Below are positions 7,011-12,575 of a DNA stretch of 12,575 nucleotides, in pieces. Source of the DNA: an uncultured Ruminococcus sp. (GTDB lineage Bacteria; Bacillota; Clostridia; Oscillospirales; Ruminococcaceae). The notes beneath the pieces were generated by a model. That model ran no database searches, was not told where the DNA came from, and saw only the letters and a list, made by a program, of their open reading frames with translations. The stretch is from positions 1 through 12,575 of the forward strand of contig USCU01000013.1 in NCBI GenBank assembly GCA_900553335.1. Reading direction: 5' to 3'. Made by a program: the position numbers and the translations under genes. The first letter of the stretch is position 1. Each line of letters opens with the position of its first letter.

Positions 7011-7097
7011 CGAATAAAGCTTAGGTTTACGACCGAGAATTAACGATGCTCTAAATTTAGACTTAAAAGGAAAGATACAGAGCAGGTCAATTAAAAT

Positions 7098-7943
7098 TTA
7101 TTTTCGTAAGAATTTGCTGTATGCCCAACTTGTAAATTTTTCGGGCATAATAAAAAGTATAAGCTGCGCTGCAGTAGGCACAAAAAAGTCCCAAAGAGAT
7201 GAAAAGCCTGATTTATGAAGTCCCCAGCGAACCTTTATAAAACTTTTAGTATTGGCCCAGTTTTTTCTGCGCTTGTAGTTATCCTTAGTGACACGGTATT
7301 TCACCAAAACCTCCGGCAGATTTTCACCTATTGCCCCTGCCATGAGCATTTTTGTTATGAACTCATAGTCCTCACAGCGCTTTATGTTGGTGTATCCGCC
7401 AACCTTTTGAGCAAACGATTTGCGATAGATAAGCGTTTGGTTGTTAAAAGGACTTCTCCTCTTAGCATATTTTATAATTTCCTCATGACTGATAGGAGTT
7501 TTTTTGACAGCGATAGGTTTTCTCGTATCATCATCAAACTCTTCAATGTATCCTCCAACCATATCAAGCTTCGGGTTTTTTAAAAACATCATAAGCTGGC
7601 GCTGAAATCTGTCAGGAACACATATATCATCAGAATCCATTTTTGCTATAAGCTCATTTTGACAAGCCTTTATTCCTTCGTTTGCCGCCATTCCCGTACC
7701 GACATTTTCAAGAAGCCTGACAGAGCGGAAGATATCACTGTATTCACTTTCAAACGCCTTAATAATGACGTTAAGCTCATCGGTAAGTCTACCGTCACAA
7801 ACAAGAACAAGCTCATCTGGAGGAACTGTTTGCTCTAAAATGCTCTCTAAGCTTTCTGATAAATTTGCCGGCTTTTCTTTGACATAAACAGACATCAAAA
7901 CGCTGTAAGGCGGCAGATTTTTTCTTATAAAATCCATATCCAT
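7098..7943 (-). CDS. Family 2 glycosyltransferase (GT-A fold), probable surface polysaccharide enzyme
   Basis: This 281-residue protein has a typical GT2 domain. The opening strand is S-V-L-M-S-V-Y (residues 14-20), followed by C49-D50-G51 for nucleotide binding. The metal-binding D-x-D motif is D103-S-D105-D106, and an E191-D192 pair in R-C-E-D-Y-E-F is in the position of the catalytic-base motif. The C-terminal 40 residues are basic with a hydrophobic stretch (about 248-268), suggesting peripheral membrane association rather than a full membrane channel. It should transfer a sugar from a nucleotide donor to a glycan acceptor; donor and acceptor cannot be read from sequence. The start at 7943 has an AGGTGAG ribosome site 8 bases upstream. 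It is transcribed alone, divergently from the glycosylphosphotransferase operon, with a predicted leader of about 150 bases. Confidence 0.88.
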   Translation of the reverse strand: MDMDFIRKNLPPYSVLMSVYVKEKPANLSESLESILEQTVPPDELVLVCDGRLTDELNVIIKAFESEYSDIFRSVRLLENVGTGMAANEGIKACQNELIAKMDSDDICVPDRFQRQLMMFLKNPKLDMVGGYIEEFDDDTRKPIAVKKTPISHEEIIKYAKRRSPFNNQTLIYRKSFAQKVGGYTNIKRCEDYEFITKMLMAGAIGENLPEVLVKYRVTKDNYKRRKNWANTKSFIKVRWGLHKSGFSSLWDFFVPTAAQLILFIMPEKFTSWAYSKFLRK

Positions 7944-8010
7944 AAATTTATCTCACCTATAATTAAATTAAGATGTCCCAGCCTCTATAAGCGGCGGGTT
8001 CCACTTAATT

Positions 8011-8076
8011 TTTTCAGCGGTGGGATAGAATCCCTCGCTGAAAACGTTGAATAACAGGGCTGCGCCCTTATTGAAC
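8011..8076 (+). repeat. A-B hairpin repeat unit 1
   Basis: Hairpin A: TTTTCAGCG (8011-8019) pairs with CGCTGAAAA (8036-8044), enclosing GGGAT (8022-8026) with ATCCC (8030-8034). One base later, hairpin B (8046-8076) pairs GTT and AATAA with TTATT and AAC around an inner AGGGC-TGC-GCCCT. The unit lies inside the predicted 5' leader of the minus-strand glycosyltransferase gene. Confidence 0.7.
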
Positions 8077-8100
8077 TGATTGTTTTAAATCACTGTATAT

Positions 8101-8129
8101 ATTTTACTATATAACGTATTTTTTGTCAA
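8101..8129 (-). promoter_or_regulatory. Minus-strand sigma-A promoter for the GT2 gene
   Basis: On the minus strand, TTGACA (complement of 8124-8129) and TAAAAT (complement of 8101-8106) are separated by 17 bases. Transcription would start near 8094 and read through repeat unit 1 before reaching the GT2 start codon. Confidence 0.75.
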
Positions 8130-8206
8130 TGAGAACAATTGGCATCAAGGAAAATTTAAAGTGATGTCAGTTCTTGTACAATGTAATTATTAATGTAAAA
8201 TATATC

Positions 8207-8235
8207 TTGAAAAAGAGTGTAAATTGTGGTATACT
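8207..8235 (+). promoter_or_regulatory. Plus-strand sigma-A promoter for the glycosylphosphotransferase-CAP operon
   Basis: TTGAAA (8207-8212), a 17-base spacer and TATACT (8230-8235), with TGG just before the hexamer forming an extended -10. Transcription would start near 8242, giving a long leader of about 336 bases. Confidence 0.75.
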
Positions 8236-8250
8236 AGCCATAGTCTGAGA

Positions 8251-8306
8251 TTCAATAAAGGGTAGCGTTCCGTCATTCAACAAATGACCTGGCATTAGCC
8301 CTTTAG
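8251..8306 (+). repeat. Head-to-head pair of B repeats forming a long stem-loop
   Basis: A reversed B copy (8251-8283) meets a forward B-like copy (8281-8305). Together they can fold into a long hairpin: TAAAGGG near 8257-8263 with CCCTTTA near 8299-8305, and GTCATT (8272-8277) with AATGAC (8283-8288) around a CAACA loop. It begins within about 15 bases of the predicted start of the operon transcript. Confidence 0.55.
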
Positions 8307-8308
8307 AG

Positions 8309-8371
8309 TTTCAGCGTGGGATAGGGTTCACCGCTAAAACGTTGAATAACGGGGCTGCACCCTTATTGAAC
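8309..8371 (+). repeat. A-B hairpin repeat unit 2
   Basis: Hairpin A (8309-8339) is decayed but retains AGC-GTG with CAC-(C)-GCT pairing. Hairpin B (8341-8371) is a 31-base near-palindrome starting GTTGAATAACGGGGC and ending CCCTTATTGAAC. Sequence order and spacing match unit 1. It lies in the leader of the glycosylphosphotransferase operon. Confidence 0.65.
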
Positions 8372-8432
8372 ATTAATGATGCCCCTGCCTCCGAATTTAG
8401 GTGTTGTACAAATTTTGGGCAATGGGTTTCGA

Positions 8433-8516
8433 TTTAGTTTCAAAGTGAGATAATGTAATCTCACGGCTAAAGCTTAATAATCATTGAATGACGGGGCAGT
8501 ATCCCTTATTAAACAA
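8433..8516 (+). repeat. A-B hairpin repeat unit 3
   Basis: Hairpin A has an inner perfect stem, GTGAGAT (8445-8451) with ATCTCAC (8458-8464), and an outer TTTAG/CTAAA. Hairpin B (8483-8516) has ATTGAATGACGGGGC followed by ATCCCTTATTAAAC. The A stem differs from unit 1 by a paired change (GGGAT/ATCCC to GAGAT/ATCTC). It lies 60 bases before the next start codon. Confidence 0.6.
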
Positions 8517-8578
8517 AGTATTTTTATTAAAACTATTACTCTTCGTTTCCGTCTGCTTGAAAGGTGGTAATGTAAAAC

Positions 8579-9982
8579 TTGAAGAATAAAGAACAGTTTA
8601 AGCGCATGATGATGTTTATGTTTGCACTTATAATAGTCCTTATTTTAGGCGCTGTGTTTAATGCCACATGGCAAAATTACTATAACTATTCCCCTGAACT
8701 TAGAACAGATACCTTGTGGAGAAGAGGTAATGTTCTTCTGATGCTCATATATATGCTTATATACATTGTCTTTTCAAGGCTCGTAAATGCATATAAGGTT
8801 GGCTCGCTGAAAATTTCGGGCCTTGTTCTTTCGCAGGTGCTTGCTATTTTGATGTCGAACTTTGTCATCTACTTTTTGATCAGCCTTATAAGACGAGGAT
8901 TTCTTTCGCTTCTGCCTATGATCGGATTAACAATGTTTGATATTGCAGCAGCGATAATATGGTGTATAGTTTCAAAGAAGGTATATGCCCATATTTATCC
9001 TCCGAAAAGAATGATAATTGTATATGGAAGTACGGCAGCGAGAGATCTTGTTCAGAAAATGAGCATGAGAGTTGACAAGTATATTATTTGTTCGTCAATC
9101 AGCATAAGCGTTCCGCTTGATGAGATAAAGGAAAAAATAGTAGGCTATGACGGTCTTATTATATGCGATATTCCCGCAGAAATAAGAAACAAGCTTTTAA
9201 AATACGCTTATGAAAAATCAATAAGAACATACATTAATCCCAAAATATCCGATATAATTTTAAAGGGATGTGATGAGATTCATGTTTTTGATACGCCGCT
9301 TTATCTTTCGAGGAATATCGGATTTACTTTTGAGGAGAAGATCATAAAGAGAACGATAGATATACTGCTTAGCTTGATTTGTGTAATCATATCCTCTCCA
9401 ATAATGCTGGTATGTGCAGTATTGATTAAGCTTTATGATCATGGTCCTGTTTTCTATAAACAGGTCAGGCTTACTCGTGACGGCAGGGAATTTTATGTTT
9501 ATAAATTCAGAAGCATGATAGAAAACGCTGAGAGCGATGGAAAGGCAAGGCTGGCTTCGGAAAGGGACGATAGAATAACTCCGATAGGGCATTTTATGCG
9601 AAAGGTAAGGTTTGATGAGCTTCCTCAGTTTTTAAATGTGTTAAAGGGAGATATGTCATTTGTAGGTCCAAGACCTGAAAGACCTGAGATCGCTCGGGAG
9701 TATGAACAGCATATGCCGGAGTTTTCTTACCGTCTTAAGGTAAAAGCCGGCCTTACAGGATACGCTCAGGTTTTGGGAAAATACAACACAACTCCGTATG
9801 ATAAGTTAAAGCTTGATCTTATGTATATTGAGCAGTATTCTTTACTGCTTGATTTGCGTATAATGCTGCAGACGATTAGAATACTGTTTACTCCGGAAAG
9901 TACCGAAGGAGTTGGAGAGGAAGAGTTTACCCCTTCTGCAAAAGCACCGGCAAAAATTAAGGAATCAAAAGACAGTAAATGA
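8579..9982 (+). CDS. Polyprenyl glycosylphosphotransferase (initiating sugar transferase, WbaP/CpsE type)
   Basis: This 467-residue membrane enzyme transfers a sugar-1-phosphate from a nucleotide sugar to undecaprenyl phosphate, the first step of an exopolysaccharide or other surface glycan. Four N-terminal membrane segments (about 9-29, 50-68, 79-100, 108-130) are followed by a Rossmann-like domain (about 144-250, M-I-I-V-Y-G-S) and the catalytic bacterial sugar transferase domain (about 255-445). Hallmarks of the latter are K-R-T-I-D (257-261) before a membrane re-entrant helix, Y-K-F-R-S-M, the catalytic D346-E347-L-P-Q, G363-P-R-P and L-T-G-Y-A-Q. The start is TTG: AAGGTGG (8561-8567) lies 11 bases upstream, and upstream in-frame starts hit the TAA at 8573. 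The C-terminus has a short charged tail. The first CAP gene follows after 26 bp, so they are likely an operon. Sugar specificity is unknown. Confidence 0.92.
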   Translation: MKNKEQFKRMMMFMFALIIVLILGAVFNATWQNYYNYSPELRTDTLWRRGNVLLMLIYMLIYIVFSRLVNAYKVGSLKISGLVLSQVLAILMSNFVIYFLISLIRRGFLSLLPMIGLTMFDIAAAIIWCIVSKKVYAHIYPPKRMIIVYGSTAARDLVQKMSMRVDKYIICSSISISVPLDEIKEKIVGYDGLIICDIPAEIRNKLLKYAYEKSIRTYINPKISDIILKGCDEIHVFDTPLYLSRNIGFTFEEKIIKRTIDILLSLICVIISSPIMLVCAVLIKLYDHGPVFYKQVRLTRDGREFYVYKFRSMIENAESDGKARLASERDDRITPIGHFMRKVRFDELPQFLNVLKGDMSFVGPRPERPEIAREYEQHMPEFSYRLKVKAGLTGYAQVLGKYNTTPYDKLKLDLMYIEQYSLLLDLRIMLQTIRILFTPESTEGVGEEEFTPSAKAPAKIKESKDSK

Positions 9983-10008
9983 GATTAGATATATGAAAGG
10001 GTAAGGTT

Positions 10009-11130
10009 ATGAAAAACTTACTTGATAAACTCCAAAAGCACGAAAAATTAATAGCGGCTGTAGTGTTTGTTATAGGAATCACAATAATTGGTTTGTATAT
10101 ATATTCTGCGGTGATGTATATAAATTCAGAAACTGAAGTTTTGGAGCAGAAGCTTTCGGCGATTTCCATTGAGGGAAACGGTGAAATTTTTACAGCAGAT
10201 TATTCTCTTGATATTCAGACAGATGAAAAGACAAACAGCGAGTATCTTGCATCTTTTGATATTGACTCTATAACACAGATTAGGCAGGAGAATGGAAAAT
10301 ACATCATTGTATCAAATACAGGAAATATTTGGGAGCAAACAGACTTTTTGGACGATGAGGGTAACAGACTCACAGCGTATACAAAGGACGGTAAGCTGAG
10401 ATTTAAAAATACCGCAGGCGAGGAAGTCAATAAGTTTACGGTAAATACTCACTTAGTTTCATTGAGTAACGGTGTTTTGGTTGTTGATGATTATAAGCTT
10501 TCTGTTCCAAGTGGAGCGGTAACTGCAGAGACTGAAAAAACAACCTCAAAGACAACTACTGCAAAAACTGAAAAAACTACAGAAAAGACATCGGCAAAAA
10601 CAACAACCTCTAAGGTGAATTCAGTCGATCGTCAGACGCAGCAGACTAAACCGCAAACGACAACGACTACTACAACTACCACTACCACGACAACTACAAC
10701 AAAAGCTACCACAACAACATTCGCGTCATATACTCCGTCGGGAGATTGTGCGGAGGTTTTGCGTCTTGTAAATATTGAAAGATCGAATCATGGACTAAAC
10801 CCGCTTAAAGCAATATATCTTTTGGATCAGGCGTCTTTGGTTAGAGCGAAGGAGATAACTTCTCTTCAGGCACATCAGCGGCCTGACGGAAGGTCGGTAA
10901 GCTCAGTTCTAAGCGACTACGGTCTGTCGTTTAAGTATATGGGAGAAAATCTTGCGTGCGGCTCTCAAACGGCTCAGGAGGTTGTAAACGACTGGATGAA
11001 TTCACCTGATCACAGAGCTAATATTTTAAATGCGAACTACGAGTATATGGGACTCGGACACGTTTTTGTAGGCGGCGACAGCAATTACTTTTATGATTAC
11101 TGGATTCAGCTTTTCTACACACCGCTGTAA
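10009..11130 (+). CDS. Membrane-anchored CAP-domain (SCP/PR-1) surface protein with poly-Thr stalk, paralog 1
   Basis: This 373-residue protein has an N-terminal membrane anchor (about 15-38) that places the rest outside the cell. Residues about 44-165 form an unrecognised domain (F-L-D-D-x-G-N-R-L, T-x-D-G-K-L-x-F-K) that is shared with the next gene. A Thr/Lys-rich stalk (174-242) includes an unbroken run of 15 Thr (217-231). Residues 246-373 form a CAP domain with the usual pocket residues His289, Glu313 (G-E-N-L-A) and His335 (S-P-D-H-R-A-N-I-L). Bacterial CAP domains are common extracellular modules whose substrate is usually unknown; no enzymatic activity is claimed. The ribosome site is GAAAGGGTAAGG before the ATG. 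It lies 26 bp after the glycosylphosphotransferase and 72 bp before its paralog. Confidence 0.87.
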   Translation: MKNLLDKLQKHEKLIAAVVFVIGITIIGLYIYSAVMYINSETEVLEQKLSAISIEGNGEIFTADYSLDIQTDEKTNSEYLASFDIDSITQIRQENGKYIIVSNTGNIWEQTDFLDDEGNRLTAYTKDGKLRFKNTAGEEVNKFTVNTHLVSLSNGVLVVDDYKLSVPSGAVTAETEKTTSKTTTAKTEKTTEKTSAKTTTSKVNSVDRQTQQTKPQTTTTTTTTTTTTTTTKATTTTFASYTPSGDCAEVLRLVNIERSNHGLNPLKAIYLLDQASLVRAKEITSLQAHQRPDGRSVSSVLSDYGLSFKYMGENLACGSQTAQEVVNDWMNSPDHRANILNANYEYMGLGHVFVGGDSNYFYDYWIQLFYTPL

Positions 11131-11140
11131 AGAATAATCT

Positions 11141-11167
11141 GCCGCTTGTCGAGTTATCGGCGGCGGC
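11141..11167 (+). other. GC-rich hairpin between the two CAP genes
   Basis: GCCGC (11141-11145) can pair with GCGGC (11163-11167), with an inner CGA/TCG. Only TTT follows, so it is a weak terminator at most. It could reduce read-through into the second CAP gene or stabilise the upstream mRNA. No promoter is evident in the 72-bp gap. Confidence 0.35.
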
Positions 11168-11202
11168 TTTAAGCTTTAAAAACCTGTAAGGAGGATCCGG
11201 CG

Positions 11203-12540
11203 TTGAAAAAATTTAAAAAAGCGGGAGCGGTTTTTGTATCGTTAATGATTATAGCCGTTGCTGCAGCAGCAGTTTATTTTGTATTTAAGTCAGGTAACAC
11301 GAACGGAAAGTCGGAGCTTTCACAGCAGAGCATTTCGGGAATTACAATTGAGGGAAGCGAAATTTTTGATACCCCGGAGGTTCTTACAAAGGTTCAGGTA
11401 GAGGGCACAGAAAAGGAATATGTCACGAGCTTTATGCTTGATGCGGTTACTTTTATTAAGCTTGGAGGAGAGGAAAGCTATCTGCTATGCGATTCACTCG
11501 GAAATCGATTGAAGCAAAGCGAGTTTCTCGACGATTTAGGAAATAGGCTAAGCGTAAGCGAAACTGACGGGAAGCTAACCTTTAAAACAAGCCTTGGAAG
11601 TGAAACTAAAACATTTCTTATAAACGGACATACTCTTGAGGTTTTAGACGGAAATATTTATATAGACCTTTTGGCTATGAGAGTTTTGAAGGCTGAGCCT
11701 ACAACAACAACTACTGCAGTTTCAACAACAACCAAAAAAACAACTGTAAGCGGAAAAAGGTCAAGGTTTACTGCTATGCCTAAAACAACTACTACAGAGC
11801 CTACGACAACAACTATTGAAACTGATGAGTCAGGAAACACCATAACAACGTTAAAGACAACAGTCAAAACTACTGCCAAAACTACAGCAAAGACAACTGC
11901 AAAAACAACGTCTAAAAAAACTGTAAAAGCAACGGCAAAAACTACTGCGAAAACAACAACTACCACGACAACCACCACAACAACTACCACTACCACGACA
12001 CTGCCGCCGTACAATCCTGTTGATAGCTACTGTACAGAGCTTTTAAGGCTTGTAAATACTGAGAGGACAAACAGGGGACTTGAGCCGCTTTTGGCAGGAA
12101 AAACTCTAGATCAGGCGGCGCTTGTCAGGGCAAAAGAAATTTCTGCTCGTTTTGAGCATAAACGGTTTGACGGAAGAGAGCTTAGAACTATAATGAGTGA
12201 TTATGGCTTGTCATATAAGATATACGGTGAAAACATTGCCGCAGGACAGCAAAGTGCAATTGAAACGGTTTCACAATGGATGACAAGCGAGAGTATGCGA
12301 AGCAACATTTTAAACCCTAAGTTCAAATACTTCGGAAGCTCTCACTATTATCTGGAGGATGATAAAAACTATAAGTTTGACTATTGGACAGCATGTTTTT
12401 ATACACCGCTTGAGGAAGTTGCTTCTACGCTTCCCGAGAATCCTGCCGCAGCCGAAGAAAATACTGTAACTAAGACTAAAACAGCGGCAAAAGCTACTGA
12501 AACATATCCCGCTAATTTTGCTTTTTTCTCGGCAAAGTAA
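11203..12540 (+). CDS. Membrane-anchored CAP-domain surface protein with poly-Thr stalk, paralog 2 (lacks one conserved His)
   Basis: This 445-residue paralog of the preceding protein has the same plan. A membrane anchor (about 8-28) is followed by the shared unrecognised ectodomain (about 38-164). A longer Thr-rich stalk (166-266) contains repeated K-T-T-A units and a run of 16 Thr (251-266). The CAP domain (about 274-403) has His319 and Glu343 (G-E-N-I-A), but the second histidine is replaced by Met365 (T-S-E-S-M-R-S-N-I-L versus N-S-P-D-H-R-A-N-I-L in paralog 1). This suggests altered metal or ligand binding. A 42-residue Ala/Thr/Glu-rich tail (404-445) is absent from paralog 1. The start is TTG with a perfect AAGGAGG (11188-11194) 8 bases upstream. 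It is probably the third gene of the operon; genes beyond the window cannot be seen. Confidence 0.87.
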   Translation: MKKFKKAGAVFVSLMIIAVAAAAVYFVFKSGNTNGKSELSQQSISGITIEGSEIFDTPEVLTKVQVEGTEKEYVTSFMLDAVTFIKLGGEESYLLCDSLGNRLKQSEFLDDLGNRLSVSETDGKLTFKTSLGSETKTFLINGHTLEVLDGNIYIDLLAMRVLKAEPTTTTTAVSTTTKKTTVSGKRSRFTAMPKTTTTEPTTTTIETDESGNTITTLKTTVKTTAKTTAKTTAKTTSKKTVKATAKTTAKTTTTTTTTTTTTTTTTLPPYNPVDSYCTELLRLVNTERTNRGLEPLLAGKTLDQAALVRAKEISARFEHKRFDGRELRTIMSDYGLSYKIYGENIAAGQQSAIETVSQWMTSESMRSNILNPKFKYFGSSHYYLEDDKNYKFDYWTACFYTPLEEVASTLPENPAAAEENTVTKTKTAAKATETYPANFAFFSAK

Positions 12541-12575
12541 GCATATCCGCACATCATTAGTACAAAACTAAACGC
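12541..12575. other. Right-edge non-coding remnant
   Basis: These 35 bases after the second CAP gene show no hairpin, T-run or gene start. Whether the operon continues to the right cannot be judged. Confidence 0.5.

Larger units (their letters stand above)
6905..7044. repeat. 16-bp inverted repeat enclosing a B palindrome
   Basis: GTTAATGCTCGGTCGT (6905-6920) is the reverse complement of ACGACCGAGAATTAAC (7029-7044) with one mismatch. The 108 bases between them contain the B1 palindrome and one terminator copy. The arrangement resembles a small inverted-repeat element (MITE-like), but no target-site duplication is obvious. Confidence 0.5.
6828..7097. other. Convergent intergenic region with terminators and repeat remnants
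   Basis: No credible gene is present between the PFOR terminator and the glycosyltransferase stop. The region holds two related minus-strand terminator-like hairpins (6836-6864 and 6979-7010), one copy of the B palindrome (6921-6958), and a 16-bp inverted repeat with one mismatch (6905-6920 and 7029-7044). A third fragment, AGCAGGTCAATT (7081-7092), repeats part of the terminator sequence. It reads like a site of repeated insertion or duplication and later decay. Confidence 0.7.
7944..8578. promoter_or_regulatory. 635-bp divergent control region packed with hairpin repeats
   Basis: This gene-free region separates the minus-strand GT2 gene from the plus-strand glycosylphosphotransferase operon. 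It has a minus-strand promoter (8101-8129) and a plus-strand promoter (8207-8235). Three A-B hairpin units lie in the same orientation (8011-8076, 8309-8371, 8433-8516), and a head-to-head pair of B halves lies at 8251-8306. Both predicted leaders (about 150 and 336 bases) are therefore highly structured. A further imperfect hairpin, AAGCGG/CCACTT, lies at 7989-8006. I recognise no known riboswitch. Confidence 0.7.

Noticed and set aside
8011..8516. Repeats considered as a CRISPR array
   Set aside because: The units are diverged, unevenly spaced hairpin pairs, one in inverted form, without uniform spacers or cas genes.
11658..12014. Minus-strand open frame with long poly-valine
   Set aside because: It is the antisense of the Thr-rich stalk of the second CAP gene; Thr codons read backwards as Val. 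It has no ribosome site.

Overview
The window looks like chromosomal DNA from an AT-rich, low-GC Gram-positive anaerobe of the class Clostridia, most likely a Ruminococcus-like member of the Oscillospiraceae. The reasons are strong AGGAGG-type ribosome binding sites, near-consensus sigma-A promoters, a Firmicutes-type L10 leader, a single-chain pyruvate:ferredoxin oxidoreductase, and surface proteins with long poly-threonine linkers, which are common in Ruminococcus. The genus is an inference; no rRNA gene is present to confirm it.

Left part (1-3034): the C-terminal end of ftsX is followed by a secreted coiled-coil/LytM (M23) peptidoglycan hydrolase, the usual FtsEX-plus-hydrolase cell-division pair. 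After a terminator, a perfect consensus promoter (TTGACA-17-TATAAT) starts a transcript with an L10 leader/attenuator, rplJ and rplL, ending at a strong terminator. The usual neighbours rplK-rplA and rpoB-rpoC are not here.

Middle (3035-6827): a monocistronic, highly expressed-looking nifJ/PFOR gene (1188 aa) with its own extended -10 promoter, a small hairpin leader and a strong terminator. It converts pyruvate to acetyl-CoA, CO2 and reduced ferredoxin, the central step of fermentation.

Right part (6828-12575): a cell-surface polysaccharide/surface-protein region. A GT2 glycosyltransferase is on the minus strand. It is separated by a 635-bp divergent control region from a plus-strand operon containing a polyprenyl glycosylphosphotransferase (the initiating enzyme of a surface glycan) and two paralogous membrane-anchored CAP-domain proteins. 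The divergent region has one recognisable promoter for each direction and is filled with copies of a two-hairpin repeat (called A and B here). A further B copy lies beyond the 3' end of the glycosyltransferase, next to duplicated minus-strand terminators, so the gene is bracketed by the repeat family.

The least explained elements are (i) the A/B hairpin repeat family in both divergent leaders, with what looks like base-pair covariation between copies, and (ii) the two CAP proteins, which share an unrecognised extracellular domain, poly-Thr stalks and a co-transcribed glycan-initiating enzyme; the second has lost one of the conserved CAP histidines.
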